Shown here in pieces: positions 32,829 through 44,350 of a stretch of 64,000 nt of DNA. The notes beneath the pieces were generated by a model, which was given only the letters and a program-made list of their open reading frames with translations, had not been told where the DNA came from and made no database searches. The DNA is taken from contig CM055099.1 in assembly GCA_029204225.1 (NCBI GenBank), positions 61,845,753 through 61,909,752 on the forward strand, in the 5' to 3' direction. The position numbers were made by a program, and so were the translations under genes. Position 1 is the stretch's first letter. Every line of letters starts with the position of its first letter. The DNA is from Diphasiastrum complanatum (taxonomy: Eukaryota; Streptophyta; Lycopodiopsida; Lycopodiales; Lycopodiaceae).

Positions 32829-35800
32829 TCAATGCTCTGGCTCTGACTCAGACGAATGCTCTGGAGACAACTCAGGGCCCCGAGCTGACTCTCGCAGCCG
32901 ATATCTCTGCCTGTCTGGAACTGGCATGGGCTGTGTATCCGAGGGGGAAGACTCGTCATCCTCATCCTCCCAATCAGCCTCCGCATCAGCCCCCAAGCAG
33001 GCCAAACCAACAACACCTGCTCCAACTGGCTGTGATACTGCACCTCTACCTGTACCTAGAGCCCTACGTGGTCGTCCTCTCCTCCCTGGCAGTTTCTGTG
33101 CCTTGCCTTTCTTGTTCGGTGCACCCTTGGGCTTGCCTGGTCTCTTGCGGACAAGAGGAGCTGTCAATGCCTCGTCACCCCCATGCAAATCACCTGGCTG
33201 GCTAGGCTGGGCCCAAGCTGAGGCCGGCTGGGATAGGGAAGCAAAAGAGGGAACTCCCTGTGCAACTGAGCGAGGAGGATGAGCTTGTGGAGTGTGTGCC
33301 CGTGGGGCTGCTGCAGGTGGAGGAACTGGCTGTGCAGGAGGCCAGTACAGTGGCGATATGTACTGAAAGGGGCGCTGTGGTGGCCGGTACTGGTACATCC
33401 TTGGTGCTGCCAAAGGAGGAGGATGTGACGTGGGTGCTGCCACTGTGGATGTGGGCGCTGCAAGAGAAAACCTGGGCACAGATGGTGGCCTGCCATGGAG
33501 ACCTGGTGCTGCAGAAGTGGACGGCGATGGAGGGGCTGCAGGCCTAAATGGCATCGGTGGCACTGGAGGAGCTGTGCGACGCACATACACCCTCTGAGGA
33601 GCTGGAGGAATTGTAGGCACCTTATGCGGCTGCTCTGGCTGGGACTCTGTGTGTGGCATGCTGGCAAGAGATGATGGGGGCGCCCTGACACTCGGCATCT
33701 GCTGGGCCTCTGAATCCAATGTGGCAACCAAGTCGGCCAGCTGGGCATCCGAATACAAATGCTCTGGGCTCTGGGACTCATCCTGTGCACCAGCCTCTAA
33801 ATCATCCTGTGCACCAACCTCTGAATCATCCTGTGCACCAACCCCTGAATCAACCCAAGCCTCATCCCGTGCCTCATCATGTGCACCCTGTAGACCCTGC
33901 ATGGCCTCCCAATCTGTGCAATGAAAGTCATCAGGTGCCTCCTCTGGTGTGCTGTCGTAGTAACGGCCATGACTCTGTGCTGCACGCATCCAAACATCTG
34001 CGGGACCGGCATCTAAACCACTCTGCCCTCTATCAAGAGCCTCCTCCATCATGTCGACATAGGTAGGTATGCCACTGCCCCCCCCTGTGTGCCCTTCCTG
34101 TCTGCCGGTATAACATGTGCCATGTGTCCCACCTCTGCCACGTGATGCACCTGTGACCCCTGCCCGTGGCGTGTGCCCTGCACCTGTATAATCTGCCTCA
34201 TCCCTCTCTGGTCTGGCAAACACAACCTGAATGGGCTCATCCTTATCATGCTCATCCTCTGACACTGGCTCATCTGCCTCATACAATGGGGGCTCTCTGT
34301 GCTCAAGCCCAAGCTCTCTCTCTCTCATCTCGGCAAGCTCCCTCTCTCTCTCTGCCATCAACTGTGTGCCCAGGTCATCTGCAGGCATGGGATGGGTGCT
34401 GTCCGTAGGCAAGTCAACCTGGCGCTCCAAATCGGATATCTTCGTCTGCAAGGTTTAAAATTGGCATGTCAGAGAAACAACTCTATCAAGAAATGAAACC
34501 AACATACCAGGAGTCAACCAACATGCTATGAAAGGTTAGCTTATCACCTGCAATGCGCTCGTAATGGTCGGAAGCCTCCTGGCGAGACGTGCGTTGGTGC
34601 TATAGAACACCAACCGCTCCAACTGACTCACTGACAAGCGGTTCCTTCTCCTCGTGTGAATCGGTGCCCATGTGCTCCAATTACGCTCACACACGGAGGC
34701 AGCACAGTCCTGTGGTGCGTGCATTGAAATACTTCAGCACATTGTGGCAGAGGTGAAACTTCAACGAAACACAAAAAATGGAGGATAAATTGAGATGCAT
34801 ACCTGAGAAAGGACACGCAGTGCAAGACGCTGTATAGATGGGTATGTGCTACCGAACATGGTCCACCAGGTAATGGGTAGCTGCCTCCTCTCTGGATCCT
34901 GGGCAGCCGGGTGGCCGAATGTGCCCATGCCGAAACGAAATGTAGCGAGCTCCTCCATGAGCCTGATAGGATCCAAACCTATGTGTGGACCCACCCTGTG
35001 AATGTACTGAAGCCAATCGGCCTCGAGCTCTCTGTCTGCGATCTGTGTCGGAGAGAGGGAGAGGGGATGCAGCATGTGTGCAACGCTGTGGATACTCCTG
35101 TGGAAGTAGTTCCACCGCATCTCCCATATGAACTTCAGCTCTGTCATCCTGCAGGTGAGGGGCATGTGGTTTAGGGCATTACAAAAAAGCTTAACACTGA
35201 CAGAAAAACAAACTAGCAAGTACTAAAAAGATAAAGGTCAATTGCAACACTGTACCGCTTACCTCTCTGGCTGCAAGATAGGCAGCTGCAGGAACTGTCC
35301 AATCCGGTCCATGAGCTCATACACCAGTCCAAGTGTCGACCCCTCGTTGTCAGCCATGCGGAGCCTAATGTAGAGTGGTCGAAGCAGTCCTGACAATGTC
35401 TGTGCATCCCTCCAGAACTGGTCTCCCCTCACCGTGGAAGAAAAGTGCTCCCCATCCTTAGTGTGCGGAAATGTACTGGCACCCCAAAGATCACTGGCAA
35501 CCATCTGTAGAAGCTGGGCCCTGCACCTTATCAAACGGTCGATGACCACCAAGTCGAATGCAAAGCGCGTGGGGGCTGGCTTACGGAGGTCCAGATGGCT
35601 GAACACCCGGAACATGGCAAGAACACGCCTCTTTCTGGTGACAAAAGTCACCAGGAAGAGGGCCTCCCGAACGATGGCTCTAACCCAGGGAAGTGCTCCA
35701 ATGTCCCCCATCAAAAGGTCTATGTCGTGGGCTGCACAGGGGGTATGAACAATATGAGGGAACTCGGCCTCTAGCAGTACACCCATCTGAATGCAGTTCG

Positions 35801-37134
35801 TGGCATTGTCCGTCACCACCGTGACGACATGCTGTGGGCCTATGGCTAGGATGGAAGACCTGATGACATCAAACATGAACTCTGCAGATATGACTCTCCC
35901 CCCCTGCTGCAATCCACTGCCCTCAAAAACTGTGTGCCCATGCAGCTGGAGACCAGTATGTTGAGGATCGGCCTCCTCCTGACATCAGTCCAGCCATCGG
36001 ACATGATGCTGCAACCGTAAGTGGCCCAGTGCCGACGCAGAGGCTCCATCTCTCTAGACAAGGACTCAACCCTATCCCTCAGCATGTGTGTGCGGACAAC
36101 CTCTGAACTAGGGACTCTCCAGCTAGGGTTGACAGACTGTGCAAGGCGGAAGGCCCTTCTGAAGGGCTCAGAGTCGGTGATGGCAAAGGGCAGGTTCAGC
36201 TCGTAGACCAGACTGGCCACGGCCTGTGTGGCCTGTCTGTCCATGTACGGCTGATGCGCGCCGCGAATGGTCTGCTGCACGAGGGCTCTCCTTGGTGGGC
36301 GACGGGTGGGGGACCTCCAGCACGGTGCACCAACCGTGACGGGAATGGACGATGACGCGACAGGCTGGGCGCTGGTGGATGCATCGGCTGTAGACGTGGA
36401 ATGGGGAGAGTGGGATGCACTGGCAGGGATGGGTGCAGCAGCATAGGTGGGGTGCACTGGTGGAGGGGCAACATCTGGCATGGGGTACGAAAACTGCTGG
36501 CTGAGGAGGTCATCCGGATGGGAAGGGAAGGAAGAAGGGATCTCTTCCACATCCTGGAAGGCCCGCCCAGTACCATCCTGGGCCTGCTCGGGTGGCGGAG
36601 AGTCCATGAGAAAGTCGTAGACTGGTGGAGTGCGAGCAACAGTGGGTGGTGGTGGAACCGCAGTGGCAACTGTCGGACGCGATGCTACGGGATCCACCGG
36701 AATCTGAGCAGATGGGGGTGCATGAGGCAGAACTGTTTGAGGGGCAAAGGGACCGGAGGAGGATGCACTCCCTCTCCTCGTGCGTGCCAGCCAAGCAGGC
36801 AGCAACTCTGGGTTAGTCACATAAGGAGCGGTGCAAAATCGGAGAACGCCCTCCGAAATGGTGTTCTCCCCTGCCACGAGCCGCGGCCCGTGGGTGTCCA
36901 GTAGTCGCTGCCTGTCGGGGACGGTCATGCTGCCACAAGGGGCAGCATTCAAGGTGGCACCATTTTTGGCGCGTGCGCCGAGCAGATGGCTTTTAAGGCG
37001 AGTGAGGGATGCAGCAAACTCGACGAGACAGTATCGGCAGCGCACGATCTTCTGACCGGTCTTGTTGGCCTTGTCGGCAACCTGCCTGACAATGTCTACC
37101 TCGTCCCACAGACCGGAAAGTCGGATTGCACCAT
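32829..37134 (-). pseudogene. hAT transposase, copy 3, full length but two one-base deletions
   Basis: All four exons are present: 35263-37134, 34803-35148, 34548-34709 and 32829-34445, with GT-AG introns at the same sites as copy 1. The last exon alone encodes about 540 residues: acidic/Gln-rich GAQD repeats, a Pro/Ala-rich stretch, two AT-hook motifs (KRPGKPKG and GRRGRPRRA, plus-strand 33060-33160) and an acidic end ESEPEH. Exon 1 is 1872 nt versus 1874 in copy 1. One base is missing at codon 6 (GACTTTCC for GACCTTTCC, about 37117), giving an early stop, and one is missing from the G-run before the second catalytic region (35898-35904). Unless the second is bypassed by frameshifting and the first is a sequencing error, it makes no enzyme. 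Confidence 0.85.
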
Positions 37135-37486
37135 TGCAGATGAAATGAGGGATGGATTGCTGGAAAAAAAACAGCAGGGTTCACTGTTGGAGAGACGCTG
37201 AAAATGGGCGAATGCAGGGCAAAGGAAATCAGATGCAAGGCAGGGCGTTGCGTGGGCGATGGGCGACGCAAGGAATCAAAGGCAGGCAAGAAAACCTTGT
37301 AGCGATGGCAGGGCGGAGAGGGCGCAAAAAAATTTCAGAGGAAATGCAAGGGGGGCGGGTAGGTTTAGGTAAAAAAAAATTTAAAAAAATATTAAATAAT
37401 AAATATATTATTATATTGTGGTACTGCGGTACCAGTATGGTCCCGCGGTACCGGGATCCGCGGTACCCAGTACCGCGGGACCTATG

Positions 37487-39479
37487 ATATATATATATAT
37501 AAACCAAAATTTCGGAACGTTTGTTCTAGAACACCCACCCTGCGGAATGTGTTCCCCCAACATCTGTACAATACGTTGCAACTATTGTACATACACAAGA
37601 AATTGTATTTGATGCCCTAGCTTATAAAAAAAAATCGATTTAGCACGTATTGTCAATAGTTCTACTTATTCTATAAGTTTTAAGAGTTTGTTTCATAATT
37701 CTTGATAATGAACCATGAAGTTTTTGCGTTGTTTGCCTAGAGCAAGCCTCATACCATTATGAACGTGGTTGCCCTTTAATTTCCATCCATAGTTTTCGGA
37801 TATGTTGCTTGAATGTTTATATATGTCACTTGAATTTCTTTCCTGCATGTATGGGTCTTGGAATTTTGTGTGGAGAAAAGGCGTTGTTAGTTCATGTGTG
37901 GCATCTTGATGTTGTTGTCAGTATTAATCAACTTTGTGTTTTACATGAATCAAATCAGGTAGAAGCTGTTCCTCCCTTGGTGATCTCTCCACCAATATTG
38001 CATCGAGATTTTGGTAATATATTATTTTTTGTGATTATTGATTTAAAGCTCATCTTAGTGATTTTTTAATTGCTTATGTACAAAACTCCTAAAAGAGTTG
38101 TCTTAGAAGTTGTGTTGATTTTTGGACTTTGTTATACCTATATATGTTCTTATGAACTCATGTGTGTAAGATTTGCTCTTAGTCCATGTCTGATCAATGA
38201 AAGTAGTAATTTTCGTCCAAAGAAAGTGATTGTAAAGAGTGTTAATGAACTTGATTTTTTATCAATGAAGTATGGGCTCAAGAGATGACTAGATAGAGCT
38301 TGCCATCTTGGAGTGAAGCTTGGGGCAATCATGAAGCACTTACCCATCAAAGAATTTCTAGAGTTTCAAAATGTGGTCGTAGCAACAGATTATAGAAAAA
38401 GGCTTCCAAATTAGAAAAGAGCATGTTCATGCATATTACATTGGGCTTTCAGCACAAGTACTAACAGAATCTAGCAAGCTTTGGCAACTTCAAGTTTGAG
38501 CTTCTTGGAGAATGGCAAAATACAGTTTCAAAACTTTGAACTTTTGCAACGAATATCATGTATATTTGTGACCCATCTAAAGGTGATTTAGTGATTTGTT
38601 CTCCGTCTGGGGTGCTTGATTTATCTATGGAACCTCTGCTTAAACCTTGAAGCTCAACTAATGTATCGAAATTGGTAGGTGACATTAAACTATTTTTGTC
38701 TAAACTAAAAGAGGCAAAGGCTGAGAATGAGAAGATCAAAATACTTCCTACGATATAGATGTTGTCTTGACAGATGCTTAGTTTTCCTTAAAAGTTAAAA
38801 GACAATAGACTTTGAGATAGGTTAAAAAGTAGCAAACTTTCCAAATCGAAATAGGTCACAATGAGTTGATGAGAAGATATGAAGTTTGGAAGATATTGGA
38901 GGGCTGGACATACTCTGCTTGGATCCTTTAGTAGGCTGAAGTACAAAAGACAAAAGGACAATGGATCAATGTACTTCTGCTCAAATGTAGAAGAAAATGC
39001 ACTAACCTTCACAATTGTGGCTTTCTAAAGAGATCGCACATCGTATTGCAAAGGAGCTCGAACTCCAACAATATTGGGAGGGATGGCCTCTTGACCTGTA
39101 TGATCCCCAAGTACATATGGGATCTAGTGAATCTATCATTGAGGTCTTGGATGATCCCTATTAGCTTCAAGCAACAAAATAAATCTCACTCCAACAACGT
39201 AATGATGGGGTCATGATGTCTTGAACTGTCAGATCCCAAAGTAGATACGAGAGCTTGTAACTTGTCATTGTCGTGCAATGGTACCTATTAGCTTCCTACA
39301 TGAAGTGCGCCCTCCATTTCTTGTCATTGATAGTAGTCTAAGAAAATGGAAATGGTTTGATCTTTAGTTCGCTATCAAACTTATATGGATGGTTTTTATG
39401 CACTTGTTGATGATGGTGCATTTCTTGTTATTCCTTTATATATCCAACTGATCATTGTAATTTGTACATACATTCATCA
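37487..39479. other. AT-rich region without a supported gene
   Basis: No transposon family recognised. One exon-like block (37959-38013) reads VEAVPPLVISPPILHRDF between AAATCAG and GTAATA, and a 72-codon frame lies at 38070-38288; neither is recognised. Two diverged ~130-bp repeats (CTCCAACAA..., ATCCC.AAGTA..., CCTATTAGCTTC) occupy about 39058-39170 and 39185-39300. Confidence 0.5.
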
Positions 39480-39577
39480 AACGTCTGAGAAACGCCCCCC
39501 TATTTGAGAAATGCAATCCAGAAACGTGTTTCTGAATGCGTTTCTGGATGCTTTTCCAGAAACGCAATGCATCTATG
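39480..39577 (-). mobile_element. Right terminus of the third hAT-like family
   Basis: Read on the minus strand from 39577 it begins CATAGATGCATTGCGTTTCT and contains AGAAACRYGTTTCT palindromes and single AGAAACG motifs over about 95 bp. It matches the end at 23401 in terminal bases and motif type. The pair would bracket the decayed transposase (24324), the LINE and hAT copy 3. The flanking 8 bp do not match (GCTACAAC versus GATAGAGC), so the pairing is not proven. Confidence 0.45.
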
Positions 39578-39662
39578 GATAGAGCTAAGCATTATGTTGA
39601 TCTTAAGAGATCTAGAGTGCATCGCTTAGTCTTAAGATTAAGGCATTCATGGATCCAAATTA

Positions 39663-39676
39663 GGGGGGGGGGGGGT
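39663..39676. repeat. Poly-G run
   Basis: A run of 13 Gs shortly after the third-family terminus; a comparable run of about 14 Gs lies near 44814-44827. Such runs are prone to length error in both replication and sequencing. Confidence 0.8.
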
Positions 39677-39997
39677 GTTCGATTTATTCGATTATTTATA
39701 TCTAACTAAGGAATCAAGAAAATCAACAAGAAACACTACTACAAAGTTCTCCTTGGAAGCTTAGAATTCCTATAAACCTCTAAAAAAGAGGGGACAAGGC
39801 CTATTTACATTCCATGGAGGCCGGGCACCATACCAGAAGGTTAGGGCCTTGCCTATATGCCTGGTCTCGGCTAAATGTCATACTAGTGACCGAAAAGACC
39901 CAATGTAAGTAGTTAGGTACCTTAGAGATGCACGTGAAATAATATGGCCCTACATACCATATCTACTGTATGAATCTACGACTACCACTGTTTTTGT

Positions 39998-40052
39998 AGG
40001 TATCAGCTAACAATGAATGCTGAAACGCAGCATTCATTGTTGGCTGATACCT
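39998..40052. repeat. Near-perfect 25-bp hairpin with 5-nt loop
   Basis: The left arm 39998-40022 and right arm 40028-40052 are reverse complements apart from one T-G pair, separated by AAACG. In RNA all 25 positions would pair, one of them G-U. It could be a small foldback element, a terminator-like structure or a small-RNA source. No gene overlaps it. Confidence 0.8.
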
Positions 40053-40619
40053 GTTCATTTTTTGGGCCTGAAATTTGATTTCAGTTGAGCTTGGAATGGC
40101 ATCTCTGTGTTTTCAAGTTTTCAGGTTTACCTATTCATCTTTGTTTAGTGCTTCGTTTCCAACAGGTTGCAGTTAAAATTTTACAGAACACCACTTTACC
40201 GGTGTGTTGAGAATCTAGTTTTTCTAGCAATGCAATGAAGTTTTAAATTTCTAGCTGTTTGAAAGGATTAGGCGAGTTTCTTTTCGGCTTTTGAGGATGT
40301 GAACTGCTGTCATGGAAACTTGTTAAGGATATTCAAACTAGATGCAAGTTTTATGCTTTCAGTAAAGTAAAACCAATGATAAATTCTAAAGCCCTTTTGC
40401 CTTTGTTTGAGGAGCTCTTGATGGGGATATGTACAAAAGTCACCATTGATTCAATCATTATACTTGATGTGCTTTGTTTGAGATGCTCTTGCTGGGGATA
40501 CGTACAAAAGTCGCTGTTAGTAATATTGTCCATTTTCTTGTAAAATTCAGTCTATGAGCCTTTTTCTCAAATAGGAATTGAATCAATGAGTAGGGTTTGA
40601 TTTTGTCATCTGTTGTGCC

Positions 40620-40985
40620 ATGCCAGTGGAGAGTTGCGCCAGTCCTGTAGCAGATTCCCAAGTCCTTTTGGATCCGATATGTGAGGCTCGTGCACATGAG
40701 CTCCGTCAAAATGATTTTCTTAATATGCCAAATGACCCAGGCAAAGATGTAGCAGTTAAAAAGCTTGTGGTGAAATTAATACTTCACACAAGTGGGAAAC
40801 TTGCTGCTAAATGTGATTACGACCCTGTAAGTTCATGATTTGTATTTTCTTTTCCGAAGGAAACTAACTATCTTCGTAAGTACTTTCATAACTCTATCAG
40901 TTTTGACTTGTTGGGTTTTCTGGATGCAGCAACTAGTAATGACAATGAGATCTATTTCTGGAGCCGAGTGGTGGTCCAAAGAAAG
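40620..40985 (+). CDS. Two exons of an unrecognised gene (partial)
   Basis: Exon 40620-40826 begins ATGCCAGTGG and reads MPVESCASPV, then ARAHELRQNDFLNMPNDPGK, HTSGKLAAKCDYDP and a strong donor GTAAGT in phase 0. Exon 40930-40985 follows an acceptor TTTTCTGGATGCAG and reads QLVMTMRSISGAEWWSKE, ending AG/GTGAAG in phase 2. The two join without a stop and give about 87 residues with ordinary globular composition. This is the best candidate in the window for host coding sequence. I do not recognise the family, and no further exon could be placed with confidence in 41000-43500. It may be a gene fragment carried or broken by the surrounding elements. Confidence 0.45.
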
Positions 40986-40999
40986 GTGAAGCAAAATAT

Positions 41000-43555
41000 T
41001 TTATACTGTTACTGCCAAGAAGATGTAGGTCTTTCATGTAGTGAAGGTAAACCTTATAGACATGTCTGTGAAGATTCTTCACAGACATGAATAAAAAACA
41101 GTGAAAGGAATGAGTATGTTAATATTAAATGTAGACTAGAAACACAATATCTCCAATAAGGCACTTATGGTGACCGACCCTCAGTTTTTGGTCTCTCATT
41201 GCGAGTAGCACTATGTGCAGTTAAAAATTGAGAGCAGATCTGCCTCCCAGTACTCTATGATGGCCTTACATGTCCCTTGGGACTTTTTGGGCAGATCATT
41301 TTATTAACATTTTTAAATTGATGCCCAGCCATTTTAATTCTTTTGGGCACATAGTGATGAAGTCTTTATAAATTGCAGCACCAGTTTTGCATTTTGACAG
41401 GCAGCAAAAAAAGAACACAGTTTATTTGATGGGCATTTTGCATCTCTTTCAAAAACTCTTCTCATTTTCTTGAAAAGTGCTTTTATTATGACAGACATCC
41501 AAATAGAACTTCATTTTATACTTGACATTGCCATTGACGGGCATCACGTTGTCGAATTTCATCGTGTGTAGCAACACAAGAGTTTTTCTCTGTTTAAATG
41601 ATTCTTTACTTATAAAGGTGATACTCAAAGAAAAAATGTGCATCCTATGAATTATGGGACATCCACCTTGGGCAAATCAAGGGTTGGATTGGTGTAAAGA
41701 GGCTAGCTAGGGGTTGTTTCTCTTTAGAAATCCGTTTTTTTTGAAGTTTGTTGCTTCTATCTTGATCAATATTGTTTTTGGGTTCAAACTAGTGATGCAA
41801 AGTCAAGAAATTGATGTGCACAATGCATTAGGAGCTATGTATGAAGCATAAAAAGTATCTTCCTGTTTGGGAGGCATAGCTTGTTTGCTTTTCTTTTGAG
41901 ACACAATCTTGTATGCTCAATGGATAGAAAACAAAAGCCATGAAGGCTAACTTTTGAAGCTTGCCCAAGTGGTGTTTATGACACTGAAGCTATTTCCCTT
42001 TGAGAACTTAACATCTTTCCACCAACGGGTATACAATATCAAACTAACAAAAAAAATCTGCGAAGGTTAGTTGCGTCAGTATAATCCTTACGAAGGTTAG
42101 TTGTGTGGAATTTCCATATTTTAAGCCAAAGAACCCTTTTAGGCATCAATAACAACATCATTCCATTAAGAACCTTCATTGTCCTTACCAAAGTTGTATT
42201 ATCTAGTTTCTATTTCAGTTAGTCCTGCTAAGGTTAGTTTTCACAGATAAAGCCTTGTGAATGTTTCCAGTGATTTTGAATCATTGCTCCCTAAGCCACG
42301 TTTAGATTATTTTCTCAAAACATGTCATCGTGTTGTAATTTTGTCGTATGATGATCATTAGGTATGGATGAAAGAGGTGCAGCTATAGGAGTTCCTATGT
42401 ATGGATTGGAATGAGGCTTGTAAAATTATCTCATTTCAGCACACTTCAAGCTCAATTTCATTGGAGCTAAAAGATAAATTTTCATCTGAAGGATGATTGT
42501 CCTTGTCACCTCTATCCAGCTTGACATTCCTTTACATACACCTTTTTCATCCATACCAAATGATCATTGTAAGACAAATCATAGCGAACCATAAAAAGCA
42601 ACATAAACATTCCATTGAAACATAATTTGGATAAGACAGACGTAGTAATTATATAATGTTTGGCTTCAAGGCACCAACATGGTCCAGTACAATGATATGA
42701 TAACAATATGAAAATTACAATTTTTTGACTTATTCTTTGACAAGTAGTCCTTCTTGTCAAAGTCCTTGCCAGTATAAAGTAAGGGTGATGTTGGTGGTGA
42801 TGAGCCCCTGCCCCTGCCTTTGTTCCTACCTCCTACCTTTGCCTCTCTCCTCAGCCCAGCTCCCATATCTCCCTCTCCCTCTCTCTCACTCACACCCCTG
42901 GCTGTCTCTGATCCCCTCCTCCTACACTACCTCTAGGCTGTCCCCTAGCTCGACGTGCATGTGTATCCAAACTATAAGGTGCTGCACCATGTGAAGGCCT
43001 TGTAAATTGAGATTGTTGGATTTTAACCTCACTTGCTGCAGGCACCTCTCTTTTGCGTAAAAAATAGGCACCTCTCTTTTGCGTAAAAAATAGAAATCTC
43101 TTGTAAAACATTCATAAAAATAGCACCCCTTAATTGGTCAGCCAACCTTTGCCCATCTCTAAAAAGATCCATCATTACCATCAAGAATGTTAGGAGCAAC
43201 ATCATCAATATCAAGCTTTGGCACACTTGCTTCATCAAATTTAACATCCCTACTTATGACCACCTTTTTTGTTGAAGGAATGTATACTTTGAAAGCTTTA
43301 GCAATGCTTTGCGCCATTTAATAATATAGCAAAGCAAACTTGGTCTCGATGCAACCATGTGTAAAAAATTAGTATTTCTAATACCTACTACTTATCATTG
43401 TTTTTTGAAATGTTTTAGTTTGTTGGTTTTAATATGTTTTAGGGTTAAAAAGACACGTTTTACACAACGTTATGTTGTTTGGAACATTCACGTTCTGGAA
43501 TGAAGATTTTGGAACGTGGATGTAGCATGTCCCAATTTTCTGCATCCATGATATA
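41000..43555. other. Region without a supported gene
   Basis: A/T-rich, with one C/T-rich block (about 42800-42960) whose open frames are compositional. A perfect 26-bp tandem duplication is at 43041-43092 (unit GGCACCTCTCTTTTGCGTAA plus AAAATA). No transposon or host family is recognised. Confidence 0.5.
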
Positions 43556-43772
43556 TATTTCAGACATGAGGGTCCGGGGCGGACACAGCCTTTTGGCGTC
43601 CGCGTCCGACCCCCAGATGCGGGATCGGACTTGTCGTATTTTTTTTTTTCAAATTTTTTTCTGGACTCGTCCAGCGTCTTGGACGCGGACGCGTCCGGGC
43701 CCCCGTACGCGTTATTTAATTTAAGAAAAAAAAAAACCCGGAGGGCGCACGCGGGCAGTGGGAGAGAGAGAG

Positions 43773-43964
43773 ATGGCCGCTCGTCCCATTTGGGATGAGG
43801 TGGAGTTGATGCCCGACAAAACGTGGCGTTGCCCTTTTTGTCGAAAGAAGTTCACGGGGAACGCCTCTCGGGTTCGAGCACATTTGGGGGGATTGCGAGT
43901 CCCACCCATGGGGAACGCTACGGGATCTGCGGAGAGGGCTCGCATTCTCGAGGCATTTCCTTAG
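43773..43964 (+). pseudogene. BED-finger N-terminus of a family-2 hAT transposase
   Basis: Starts ATGGCCGCTCGTCCC and reads MAARPIWDEVELMPDKTWRC, then PFCRKKFTGNASRVRAHLGG, a Cys-Cys-His finger close to that at 24402 and to the family-1 finger. BED fingers bind transposon ends. After 63 codons a TAG occurs (43962-43964) and the downstream text keeps no transposase motif, so only the DNA-binding segment remains. The start WDEVEL parallels LWDEVD of family 1, which supports common origin. Confidence 0.65.
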
Positions 43965-44149
43965 CCAGTTGCTGAGGTCGACGAGTCGTCCACAGATGCT
44001 GCGCGGACTCTGTTTCCACTGGTGCACCCACTGCCACCGCCACCGGGCTTGAGGGACACTTCGTCCGATCGGGACCTGAAAACTTGGAGATGTTGCGGAG
44101 CCTCCGTGTTGGTACGCAAAATTTCTACAGCGTGTTGAAGTTGTACCAT

Positions 44150-44350
44150 AAGTAATTAGTAAGCTGTTGAAGTTCATCCGGGGAGAAACCGATCTCATCA
44201 ACCAAGACATAGTAGTGTGTAGGTCTTGTGGTTCCTTGTAGTGAATGGCACAATTTTGCTTAAGTAATTACTAAGCTGTTGAAGTTCATCTGGGGGAAAA
44301 CCGATCTCATCGTATAAGACATAGTAGTGTGTAGGTCTTGTGGTTCCCTG
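44150..44350. repeat. 88-bp direct repeat, two copies
   Basis: 44150-44237 and 44262-44350 share AAGTAATTA, TAAGCTGTTGAAGTTCATC, ACCGATCTCATC, AAGACATAGTAGTGTGTAGG and TCTTGTGGTTCC with few differences, separated by 24 bp. It lies inside the family-2 element; origin unknown. Confidence 0.8.

Larger units (their letters stand above)
30850..37486 (-). mobile_element. Family-1 hAT transposon, copy 3, complete two-gene element
   Basis: A 6637-bp element with both ends: CATAGTGTCACCTAGTACC on the left (accessory side) and, on the minus strand from 37486, CATAGGTCCCGCGGTACTGG (transposase side). Both lie against (TA)n. Contents in order: palindromic subterminal repeats, three 85-bp promoter units (31081-31335), TATA, accessory gene twice, ~520-bp spacer, and transposase on the minus strand with all four exons. 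Copies 2, 4, 5, 6 and 7 can all be derived from this layout by deletion or truncation. It defines the family. Confidence 0.9.

Noticed and set aside
33719..34066. Frame with repeated HPVHQPLN motifs opposite the transposase tail
   Set aside because: Antisense shadow of the GAQD repeats; it recurs wherever the tail exon is present and has no independent support.
39058..39300. Coding gene in the repeated CTCCAACAA stretch
   Set aside because: Stops in all frames; only a diverged direct repeat is supported.
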